From contig JANRKT010000379.1 in the NCBI GenBank assembly GCA_033763355.1, positions 1 through 7,811 on the forward strand: a stretch of 7,811 bases of DNA, read 5' to 3'. Within the stretch, counting starts at the first letter, position 1; the number at the start of each line of letters is the position of its first letter. A model generated the notes under the pieces. It did not search any database. It was not told where the DNA came from and saw only the letters and a program-made list of their open reading frames with translations. The position numbers were made by a program, and so were the translations under genes. Positions 1 to 5,627 of the stretch are shown here, piece by piece. The stretch is from JANRKT01 sp033763355 (GTDB lineage Bacteria; Bacteroidota; Bacteroidia; Chitinophagales; Chitinophagaceae).

Positions 1-849
1 CCGGCTGCGGAAACTTTGTTGGGCATCCTGCTTTATTTGTTCATCTGTTAAACCACCTGGTTGCTGGCTGCGGATATGCGAACGCATTACTTCAGCCGTT
101 AATGAAAATTTTGTTGTGAAATTATAGGTTACAGTACCATAACCAGCATTTGTAAAATAGCGGCTGTTTTCTCTCCATCCGTCTCCATTACGATGGTCGA
201 AAAATGTATAATAATGAACTTTCCCTTTCTTGCCGCCTATTGCATTATAGCTGTTGAATAGGCCATTGCTTCCAATTGTTTGCTGTGTCTCAAATTCAAA
301 AGATTTGTTCACTTCGCTGCCATTTCTGAGAATGTAATTTACCAATCCGCCAAATTGTGGTCCATATTGCAAAGAACCATGCCCCCTTACAATTTCTATT
401 CGTTGTACAGCCTGTAGCTGTGGATTATAGTATGCTTCGGGATAACCAAAAGGATCCGCAGCAATATCATATCCGTTTTGACGCACATTAAACTCCCAAC
501 TGCGGTTGGGACTTAATCCACGAGCAGCAATACCAATCTGAATTCCGCTGGGGTCGCTTTCCCAGATATGAATTCCAGGTACTTTTGCCAATACCTGCCG
601 CATGTTATTTGTTACTACATTACCCTGCACATTATCCAGCACAATCAGTGTATTCTTTTTGCCTGCATAAATATTTGTGCCAACAATTTCCGGCATTTGC
701 TGATAATCGCTTTTGCTGTTTCTACCCACTACAGTCACATCGGGCAGACTTTTTATCAGTAGTGTATCACTATTTCCTTTTTTGGTTTGCCCGATAGCTA
801 CATTTAATACCCATATCATTAAACACAAAACAAGCGCTCTTTTACTCAT
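1..849 (-). CDS. TonB-dependent outer-membrane receptor, FecA-like, N-terminal part (runs off left edge)
   Basis: This is an outer-membrane receptor that would import a metal chelate or similar ligand using energy from TonB. Reading the complement from the ATG at 849-847 gives 283 open codons to the window edge. Residues 1-20 form a signal peptide ending AIG before QTKK. A TonB-box-like DVTVVG lies at 37-42. The plug domain spans about 50-175, with PGIHIWE (91-97), ARGLSPNRS (109-117), RIEIVRGHGSLQYGP (150-164) and GGLVNYI (167-173), all typical of FecA-type plugs. Barrel strands begin near 180. There is no N-terminal carboxypeptidase-like domain of the kind found in SusC proteins. The gene is transcribed away from the efflux genes. 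Complete family members are usually 650-800 residues, so most of the barrel is outside the window. The family call is strong; the ligand is unknown, and iron citrate is only one possibility. Confidence 0.93.
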   Translation of the reverse strand, partial: MSKRALVLCLMIWVLNVAIGQTKKGNSDTLLIKSLPDVTVVGRNSKSDYQQMPEIVGTNIYAGKKNTLIVLDNVQGNVVTNNMRQVLAKVPGIHIWESDPSGIQIGIAARGLSPNRSWEFNVRQNGYDIAADPFGYPEAYYNPQLQAVQRIEIVRGHGSLQYGPQFGGLVNYILRNGSEVNKSFEFETQQTIGSNGLFNSYNAIGGKKGKVHYYTFFDHRNGDGWRENSRYFTNAGYGTVTYNFTTKFSLTAEVMRSHIRSQQPGGLTDEQIKQDAQQSFRSR

Positions 850-1157
850 AAGTATGATTTTGAATTGCAAAAGTGCTAATGCCTTGTATAATACCACTTA
901 TGTAAAAGGGAAATAGAGTTATGCAATGCGGAAATAGTTAGGTTTTAGTCAATAAATAGCAGACAGGCAACCTATTTTTCATTTAACTTATACTATTAAA
1001 ATCATGCGGCTGTTATTATATGATAGTAATTCGGTGATTCAGTAATTTTAGTTGAGTGGCGTGAGGCTATCAGGAAAAAAGGGGTGAAAACACGTTTAGC
1101 TGACGTAAATGCTACATTTTCAACGGGAAAGCCAAGCAAGAATAGCTGTAAGTGGTA

Positions 1158-1198
1158 GCAAAATTTTATAAAAATTATCTATAATTTTACAAATTTGC
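1158..1198. repeat. AT-rich imperfect inverted repeat with perfect 8+2+8 core
   Basis: AAAATTAT (1171-1178) and ATAATTTT (1181-1188) are perfect reverse complements around a 2-base centre. The symmetry continues imperfectly outward, GCAAAATTT on the left against AAATTTGC on the right, with bulges. It lies directly upstream of the candidate promoter for the efflux genes. It could therefore be an operator dyad, or alternatively a terminator for a decayed gene ending at 1158. The low sequence complexity means chance is also possible. Confidence 0.4.
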
Positions 1199-1221
1199 TA
1201 AACCATTCTAACATATCTTCG
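1194..1221 (+). promoter_or_regulatory. Possible Bacteroidota-type promoter for the efflux operon
   Basis: TTTG at 1194-1197 and TATCTTCG at 1214-1221 resemble the Bacteroidota -33 TTTG and -7 TAnnTTTG elements, with one mismatch in the -7 box. The gap between the boxes is 16 bases, a little shorter than usual for these promoters. The position, about 50 bases ahead of the first ATG, is sensible. The match is weak enough to arise by chance in AT-rich DNA. Confidence 0.25.
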
Positions 1222-1243
1222 TCTTTAAAAGGAGTAGAGGTTC

Positions 1244-1265
1244 GCTAAAAACTCTTATTTTTAGC
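1244..1265 (+). promoter_or_regulatory. Perfect 8-bp hairpin just upstream of first efflux gene
   Basis: GCTAAAAA (1244-1251) and TTTTTAGC (1258-1265) are perfect reverse complements around a 6-base loop. The structure ends 8 bases before the ATG at 1274. It could be an mRNA hairpin affecting translation or a DNA dyad bound by a regulator. The stem is mostly A-T, so its stability as RNA is modest. Confidence 0.4.
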
Positions 1266-1273
1266 AATATTAA

Positions 1274-1804
1274 ATGAAACGTAGTTTATCCATAAAACTG
1301 AAAGCGCTGTTCTTACTGGTTGTATTTGCCACAAATACAATAGTGGGTTTTGCCTGTGCTATAGGTGTAGATATGGGTTTTAATTCCTCCTCTCATCATA
1401 ACCAAACTGAAGCGTCTGCAGAAGTGCATATTCACGATGATGGGAAAAACCATGTTCATGAAAAGGAAACAGCAACAGTAACAAATCATGTTCATGAAAA
1501 TGGAATTAATCACCAACATGATAGTGAGCCAACAAAACTAATCCCCGTTGATGGCAATAACTTACTTACAAAAGAAGATGGCGGATGTTGTACCAATGAA
1601 GTGCAGGAGTTTCAAGATTTGGATAAAAACATTTCCGTAAATACTACTGGTATCAATGTACCGGTATTTGTGGCAATTCTTAGTACTTATTTTAATATTG
1701 ATTTCTCAGCGGCTGTCAAGGATTTTCCTGTCCATTATAAGGTTCGTTTTTACTACCCCCCACCGACTGACATACGCATAGCGATGCAGCGTTTCCAGAT
1801 TTGA
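1274..1804 (+). CDS. Exported His-rich protein resembling the HYC_CC_PP family
   Basis: This is a 176-residue protein of unknown biochemical role, probably a periplasmic or membrane-anchored metal binder. Residues 1-10 are basic and 11-30 hydrophobic, so it carries a signal peptide or anchor. Residues 41-82 form a His-rich stretch with ten histidines (41, 42, 52, 54, 60, 62, 72, 74, 80, 82), mostly as H-x-H pairs in a loose repeat of NHVHE type. A GGCC motif places adjacent cysteines at 105-106, and YYPPP lies at 160-164 near the end. The order of a Cys near the N-terminus (FAC, 26-28), then CC, then PP resembles the Bacteroidota HYC_CC_PP family, although the HYC triplet is FAC here and the His-rich stretch appears to be an insertion. 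TAA lies immediately before the ATG in frame, fixing this start. It is the first gene of the plus-strand cluster, 90 bases ahead of the TolC gene. The family call is a motif-level judgement. Confidence 0.75.
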   Translation: MKRSLSIKLKALFLLVVFATNTIVGFACAIGVDMGFNSSSHHNQTEASAEVHIHDDGKNHVHEKETATVTNHVHENGINHQHDSEPTKLIPVDGNNLLTKEDGGCCTNEVQEFQDLDKNISVNTTGINVPVFVAILSTYFNIDFSAAVKDFPVHYKVRFYYPPPTDIRIAMQRFQI

Positions 1805-1889
1805 TTATGGTAAAACAGGTGAAGCTTTTTGCTTCATCCAACTTCATTTGCGTTTCGCAATATGAGGCTATTTGTTTTACCGTAATCAA
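1801..1889 (+). promoter_or_regulatory. Structured RNA leader: predicted three-way junction before the TolC gene
   Basis: TTGATTATGGTAAAACA (1801-1817) pairs with TGTTTTACCGTAATCAA (1873-1889) over 17 positions, all Watson-Crick except one G-T pair. Inside are two further hairpins. One is 8 bp (1818-1825 with 1831-1838, loop TTTTT). The other has TTGCG (1848-1852) against CGCAA (1856-1860), extended after a one-base bulge by CTTCAT (1842-1847) against ATGAGG (1862-1867) with one G-T pair. Nearly the whole segment is paired. The outer left arm contains the TGA stop of the preceding gene (1802-1804). The right arm is followed by five T residues (1890-1894) and then the ATG of the next gene. It could control translation of the TolC gene, act as an attenuator, or be a small mobile palindromic element. 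No known RNA family is recognised. Confidence 0.65.
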
Positions 1890-1894
1890 TTTTT

Positions 1895-3085
1895 ATGTTC
1901 AGATATCGTATCATCGTTTTTCTTACAGGTTTCATCAGTTTTTCAGCATCGGCACAGCAGGTGCTCACAGAAGATGAAGCTGTGTCTAAGGCATTGGCTA
2001 ATAACAAGAATATCCAAGCTGCATCACTGCAAGTAAAACAACAGCAGCAGTTACTGAAATCAGCCATCAATCTTCCTAATCCCGAGTTCTTTTGGGAAAG
2101 CCCTACAGGTAACTTTTATACCGGTAGCATTACGCAGTCGTTTGAATTCCCCACCGTGTACAGTAATCAGTACCGTTTGCAAAAGCAGCAAATTGGTGTG
2201 GCGCAAAAAGAAAAACAACTAACAGAAGCAGAGTTAAAGTATCGAGTTAAAGTCTTATACTTAGAAATACAATACGCTGATTCGCTAGCCTCACAATTAT
2301 ACATACAGGATACACTCTATGAAAAGATAAAGCTATCAGCTATTCGCCAGTTTAATGCAGGACAAATAGACTATCTGCAACAAACATTTGCTGAAACACA
2401 GTATGGTGAAATTCATAATCAATATCAACAGTCGCTTGTAAGAGCCTCCTCTTTAAAGGCGCAGTTGCAATGGTTCACAGGCATTAAAGATCCTATTTCA
2501 GTAGAGCCACTTGCTATTTCACTTTCTCAGGTACAGTTATCTCTTGCGCCTGATTCCACAGCGTTATTTGCAAATCCTGCCCTACAGATATTACAGCAGC
2601 AGGAGAATGTAGCCAAACAAAATATTGCATTGCAAAAAAGCAAAGCGCTACCTGGGTTGGCTTTTGGTTATTTCAACCAGGGCGAAAGGGATACGAAATG
2701 GTTGAATCGTTTCAGGGTTGGCGTAACTATTCCGTTATGGTTCGGACAATATAAAAGTAATATCAATGCTGCCAAAACGGAGCAACAGGTTATTCAAAGC
2801 AAACAGCAGGGATTGCAGCAAGACTTATCTGCACAAACGATTAATACAAACAGCGAAATGCGAACCAACTGGCAGTCTGTTCAGTATTATCAACAAACAG
2901 GGTTAAGAAAAGCACAGGAAGTGATTACTACTTCACAACGCTTTTTTGTGAGTGGTGAAATTGATTATATCAGTTTACTAAGAAACAGCAACGATGCTTA
3001 CACTGTTTACCAGAAATACCTGGAAGCAGTACGAAATTATAATCTCAGCGTTATCAATCACAAATATTTAATGGGTCAGTTATGA
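1895..3085 (+). CDS. TolC-family outer-membrane factor of a heavy-metal efflux complex (CusC/CzcC type)
   Basis: This protein should form the outer-membrane and periplasmic tunnel through which metal leaves the cell, docking to the adaptor encoded next. The 396 residues start with a signal peptide (1-20, ending SASA before QQ). There is no lipobox, unlike E. coli CusC. Gln-rich coiled-coil helices alternate with barrel strands, as in outer-membrane efflux proteins. The internal duplication is visible as FNAGQIDYLQ (153-162) and FVSGEIDYIS (351-360). Barrel motifs include NPEFFWESPTG (62-72) and RVGVTIPLWFG (274-284). The length is usual for Bacteroidota CzcC-like proteins. The ATG at 1895 gives the signal peptide directly; its leader is strongly structured rather than A-rich. 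Its TGA (3083-3085) overlaps the adaptor ATG (3082-3084), so the two are probably translationally coupled. Confidence 0.93.
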   Translation: MFRYRIIVFLTGFISFSASAQQVLTEDEAVSKALANNKNIQAASLQVKQQQQLLKSAINLPNPEFFWESPTGNFYTGSITQSFEFPTVYSNQYRLQKQQIGVAQKEKQLTEAELKYRVKVLYLEIQYADSLASQLYIQDTLYEKIKLSAIRQFNAGQIDYLQQTFAETQYGEIHNQYQQSLVRASSLKAQLQWFTGIKDPISVEPLAISLSQVQLSLAPDSTALFANPALQILQQQENVAKQNIALQKSKALPGLAFGYFNQGERDTKWLNRFRVGVTIPLWFGQYKSNINAAKTEQQVIQSKQQGLQQDLSAQTINTNSEMRTNWQSVQYYQQTGLRKAQEVITTSQRFFVSGEIDYISLLRNSNDAYTVYQKYLEAVRNYNLSVINHKYLMGQL

Positions 3086-4761
3086 AACGAATCATCATTC
3101 AATTTTTATTGGGGCTATTGCCGGTATTTACATTTGCACATGGCGGCGAAGACCATGGGGATGCTAAAAAAACAGCTATATCACCTGCAAGTTATTTCTC
3201 CTCTGAGGCTGCTTCTGAAGTCTATGAGGTATTGTTAAAGTACAGCCCGATAGTGCCGGGCAAGGAAGCATCGCTTCGTTTATATTTAAGTGAATACAAT
3301 ACCAATAGCCCTATTGACAGTGCTAAACTGGAAGTAACGGTAGCTGACAATCCCAATATAAAGATTACTGTTACAAGGATTGATAGGGGTGTATTTGAAT
3401 TGAAAACCACATTTCCAGCAAAGAAAGTATACAATCTTGTACTCAATATCAATAGCTATGCAGGCATTGATTTAATTCAACTAAACAATATTGAAATAGG
3501 GAAAGAATTGACTGCAGCAGTTACAACAGAAAGCACCCCGCATTCTCATTGGTATAGCAGCAATTGGTTTTTTGGTTTGATTGGTATGCTGACCGGCTTG
3601 CTTGTTATGTTCTTTGTTACCAGAGGTCGCAGCAGGAAAATAATTACGGGAGCAATTATTCTTTTTTGTCTTTTGCCAACAGCCACTTACAATCCGGTAT
3701 CTGCACATGGTGGTGAAGATCATGGTGACGCGGCAGGTAAAACTGGCGGGGGCTCTTCCACCACCTTTATAGTTGAAAAGGAAACACAATTCCTTTTTAA
3801 TATTCAAACGCAGAAAATTAGCACAGGTGATTTTAATGAATCATCCGTTTTACTAGGAACAGTAAATGCAGCTCCACAGGGCCGGGCAGTCATACAAACG
3901 CCGCAATCAGGTAAAATCGTTTCATTAAGGGTAGTTCCGGGGCAGAAGGTTGGTAAAGGACAAGTAGTTGCAATAATTGAACAACAGGTTGATGCCGGGA
4001 CGCAAATTAGTATCAACGCCCAAAGTAACAGTGTAAATGCAGAATATGAAGCTGCCAAAGCGCAATATGACAGGTTGTTGGGTATAGCAGACATTGCCGC
4101 AAAGAAAGATATTACCGAGGCCAAAGCCCGTTTAGAAAGTGCCCAGAAAAATAAGGCACTCTTTGATGCCAATACCGGAAAGAATACCGGTAATACAAAA
4201 ACTATAAGCCTTTCTTCTCCTGTTAGTGGTGTTGTTGGCACATTTAATTATGCAATTGGCGCTGTGGTAAACAGCGGAGAAACCTTATTTGAAATAACCA
4301 ACCTTGATCAGGTATTTGTGGAAGCCCAGGTATTTGCAGGTGACGCTCAAAAATTGAAACTAGCAACAGGGTTTACCACCATTTCAAATACAGATACACT
4401 GGTTTATACATTGAAAGTGATCAGCACTGCCCAATCAGTAAATACAGGTAACCAATCTCAGAAAGTCGTATTTGAAATCATCAACCCAAGAGGGCAGTTC
4501 AAAATTGGTGAGAATATAAATGTGCGGATGACAGGAAATAATGTCATCCGGCAGGTAGTGATACCTAATGAAGCAATTACTGATGTGAATGGTAAGCCGG
4601 CCATTTTTATAAAAGATAAAGCTGAACAGTATAGTATCAGCTTCATAGTTAAAGGGCAAAGCAATGATAAGTTTACCGTTGTCACCAAGGGTACTGAAGA
4701 CGGCGAAAGAGTTGTTACTGCCAATGTGTATCAAATGAAAATGATGTATTTAAATCAATAA
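3082..4761 (+). CDS. RND efflux periplasmic adaptor (CusB/CzcB family) with extra N-terminal exported domain
   Basis: This adaptor (membrane fusion protein) would link the inner-membrane pump to the TolC-type channel. At 559 residues it is longer than typical adaptors of about 350-420. Residues 1-19 are a signal peptide, followed by HGGEDHGDA (20-28). A beta-rich domain follows (about 44-140), then a membrane segment (about 162-179), a basic cytoplasmic turn RGRSRK (181-186), a second hydrophobic segment (187-203) and a second copy of HGGEDHGDA (209-217). The conventional adaptor follows: beta-barrel and lipoyl parts (about 250-300, GKIVSLRVVPGQKVGKGQ; 378-405, SPVSGVVGTFNYAIGAVV), a short helical hairpin (about 313-362), and a membrane-proximal region ending near 559. 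It looks like two exported proteins joined, the second keeping its own signal-like segment. Between the second hydrophobic segment and the barrel there is no methionine, so CusB-style Met ligands are absent and His ligands are likelier. The ATGA overlap with the TolC gene fixes the start. Confidence 0.92.
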   Translation: MKRIIIQFLLGLLPVFTFAHGGEDHGDAKKTAISPASYFSSEAASEVYEVLLKYSPIVPGKEASLRLYLSEYNTNSPIDSAKLEVTVADNPNIKITVTRIDRGVFELKTTFPAKKVYNLVLNINSYAGIDLIQLNNIEIGKELTAAVTTESTPHSHWYSSNWFFGLIGMLTGLLVMFFVTRGRSRKIITGAIILFCLLPTATYNPVSAHGGEDHGDAAGKTGGGSSTTFIVEKETQFLFNIQTQKISTGDFNESSVLLGTVNAAPQGRAVIQTPQSGKIVSLRVVPGQKVGKGQVVAIIEQQVDAGTQISINAQSNSVNAEYEAAKAQYDRLLGIADIAAKKDITEAKARLESAQKNKALFDANTGKNTGNTKTISLSSPVSGVVGTFNYAIGAVVNSGETLFEITNLDQVFVEAQVFAGDAQKLKLATGFTTISNTDTLVYTLKVISTAQSVNTGNQSQKVVFEIINPRGQFKIGENINVRMTGNNVIRQVVIPNEAITDVNGKPAIFIKDKAEQYSISFIVKGQSNDKFTVVTKGTEDGERVVTANVYQMKMMYLNQ

Positions 4762-4780
4762 CCAAAATAAACAAACAAAC

Positions 4781-5230
4781 ATGAAAAAGTTATTAATGAT
4801 GTCCCTGCTACTGGCAACTTTTACCGCAACCTTTGCACAAAGCGGCGATAATGAAGCTGTAAAAGCAGTGTTGAACAATTACAAAAAAGCAATTGAAAAA
4901 TTAGACACCGCCGGTGTTGTGAATCTTTTTGTAAAAGACTCTAAAGTGTATGAACAGGCGAGCGATGAAGGCACAATTGGTCATTATCTGGAACACCATC
5001 TGGGGCCCGAACTGAAAGCGTTCAAATCTTTCACTTTCAGTAATTATAAAGTAGATGTAACAATGGCAGGTGAATATGCTTTTTCAACGGAAACGTATAT
5101 CTATACTATCGTTCTTGCTAAAGATGCTAAGGAAATAAAAAGTCAGGGAGTAGCTACTTCAGTTTTAAGAAAAACAAAAGCTGGCTGGAAGATTGTGCAA
5201 ACACATTCTTCATTTAGGAAAGCAAAATAA
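4781..5230 (+). CDS. Exported NTF2-like (DUF4440/SnoaL-type) protein
   Basis: This 149-residue protein has a signal peptide (1-19, ending TFA before Q20) followed by one NTF2-like domain covering nearly the rest. The family pattern is visible: an N-terminal helix with VLNNYKKAIEKLD (29-42), LFVKDSKVYEQ (49-59), and late strands with GVATSVLRKTKAGWKIVQTHSSF (123-145). NTF2-like folds serve as binding domains or small enzymes, and no catalytic function can be assigned here. An HYLEHH stretch (68-73) and H142 give several histidines that could bind metal, which would suit the neighbours but is inference. It starts 19 bases after the adaptor gene with an A-rich leader and is probably co-transcribed with it. 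Confidence 0.87.
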   Translation: MKKLLMMSLLLATFTATFAQSGDNEAVKAVLNNYKKAIEKLDTAGVVNLFVKDSKVYEQASDEGTIGHYLEHHLGPELKAFKSFTFSNYKVDVTMAGEYAFSTETYIYTIVLAKDAKEIKSQGVATSVLRKTKAGWKIVQTHSSFRKAK

Positions 5231-5255
5231 ATCTCAAATTATAAAAAAGAAAAAA

Positions 5256-5606
5256 ATGAAACAAATCAGCGTTATCCTTTCACTGGCAATAGCAGTTTTT
5301 AGTTTTACTGCTGTAAATGCACAATCAACAAAAAATAAAACTGCAGTCGCAGATTCAGTTATTTATCAATGCCCGATGAAGTGCGAAGGCGATAAGACCT
5401 ATGATAAAGCAGGTAAATGCCCTAAATGCAATATGAATTTGAAGGCTGTGCCAAAACCGGTCGATGTCATTTACCAGTGCCCCATGAAATGTGAGGGTGA
5501 TAAAACTTACAATAAGGCAGGAAAATGTCCTAAATGCAATATGAACCTGACCAAAGTGAAGGCAAAAAACTCGACAGATAATCATAAGGGTCATGATCAC
5601 AATTAA
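5256..5606 (+). CDS. Secreted protein with two tandem heavy-metal-binding domains
   Basis: This 116-residue periplasmic protein probably binds soft metal ions such as copper. After a signal peptide (1-22, ending VNA before Q23) come two near-identical 27-residue units at 36-62 and 72-98. Each reads Y-Q-C-P-M-K-C-E-G at its start and K-C-P-K-C-N-M-N-L at its end, a variant of the heavy-metal-binding domain usually written YxCPMHP...CPxCGMxL. Each unit has four Cys and two Met; the usual His-Pro is replaced by Lys-Cys and CGM by CNM. The tail HKGHDHN (110-116) adds three histidines. An upstream ATG at 5193 lies inside the previous gene and would put 21 residues before the signal peptide, so 5256, which follows an A-rich leader, is preferred. 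Confidence 0.9.
   Translation: MKQISVILSLAIAVFSFTAVNAQSTKNKTAVADSVIYQCPMKCEGDKTYDKAGKCPKCNMNLKAVPKPVDVIYQCPMKCEGDKTYNKAGKCPKCNMNLTKVKAKNSTDNHKGHDHN
5361..5549 (+). repeat. Direct repeat: two 81-base copies encoding the metal-binding unit
   Basis: Copies lie at 5361-5441 and 5469-5549, separated by 27 bases. Codon-by-codon comparison shows 16 differing codons out of 27, of which 15 are silent and one changes Asp50 to Asn86. Such a pattern implies an old duplication kept under strong protein-level constraint rather than a recent copy. Confidence 0.9.
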
Positions 5607-5627
5607 CTATTCAATAAAATAAAGCAA

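Larger units (their letters stand above)
850..1273. other. Divergent intergenic region
   Basis: This 424-base AT-rich stretch separates the minus-strand receptor from the plus-strand efflux genes and must hold promoters for both. I see no tRNA, rRNA or recognisable operator such as a Fur box. It contains an AT-rich inverted repeat (1158-1198), a possible Bacteroidota promoter (1194-1221) and a perfect hairpin (1244-1265). One plus-strand frame is open from 1030 to a TAG at 1156-1158 without an ATG; its reading looks protein-like and could be a gene remnant. Neither flanking gene has a Shine-Dalgarno sequence at the usual distance. The AGGAG at 1230-1234 is about 40 bases from the downstream ATG, too far to serve. 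Confidence 0.7.

Noticed and set aside
568..916. Three short plus-strand open frames opposite the TonB receptor start
   Set aside because: They overlap a well-supported receptor reading on the other strand and have no family features.
1050..1150. Possible tRNA or other structured RNA in the divergent region
   Set aside because: No acceptor stem, anticodon arm or T-loop consensus could be assembled.
1834..2070. Minus-strand open frame across the leader and TolC start (78 residues)
   Set aside because: It is antisense to a confident TolC-family gene, rich in Cys and Ser, and has no recognisable domain or leader.
4525..4550. 9-bp perfect inverted repeat inside the adaptor gene (CGGATGACA / TGTCATCCG, 8-base loop)
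   Set aside because: It lies within well-conserved coding sequence, and a 9-bp match with a short loop is expected about once in several windows of this size by chance.
5193..5255. Upstream ATG that would extend the double metal-binding protein by 21 residues
   Set aside because: It lies inside the preceding gene, and the extension would place a basic non-hydrophobic segment ahead of an otherwise complete signal peptide.
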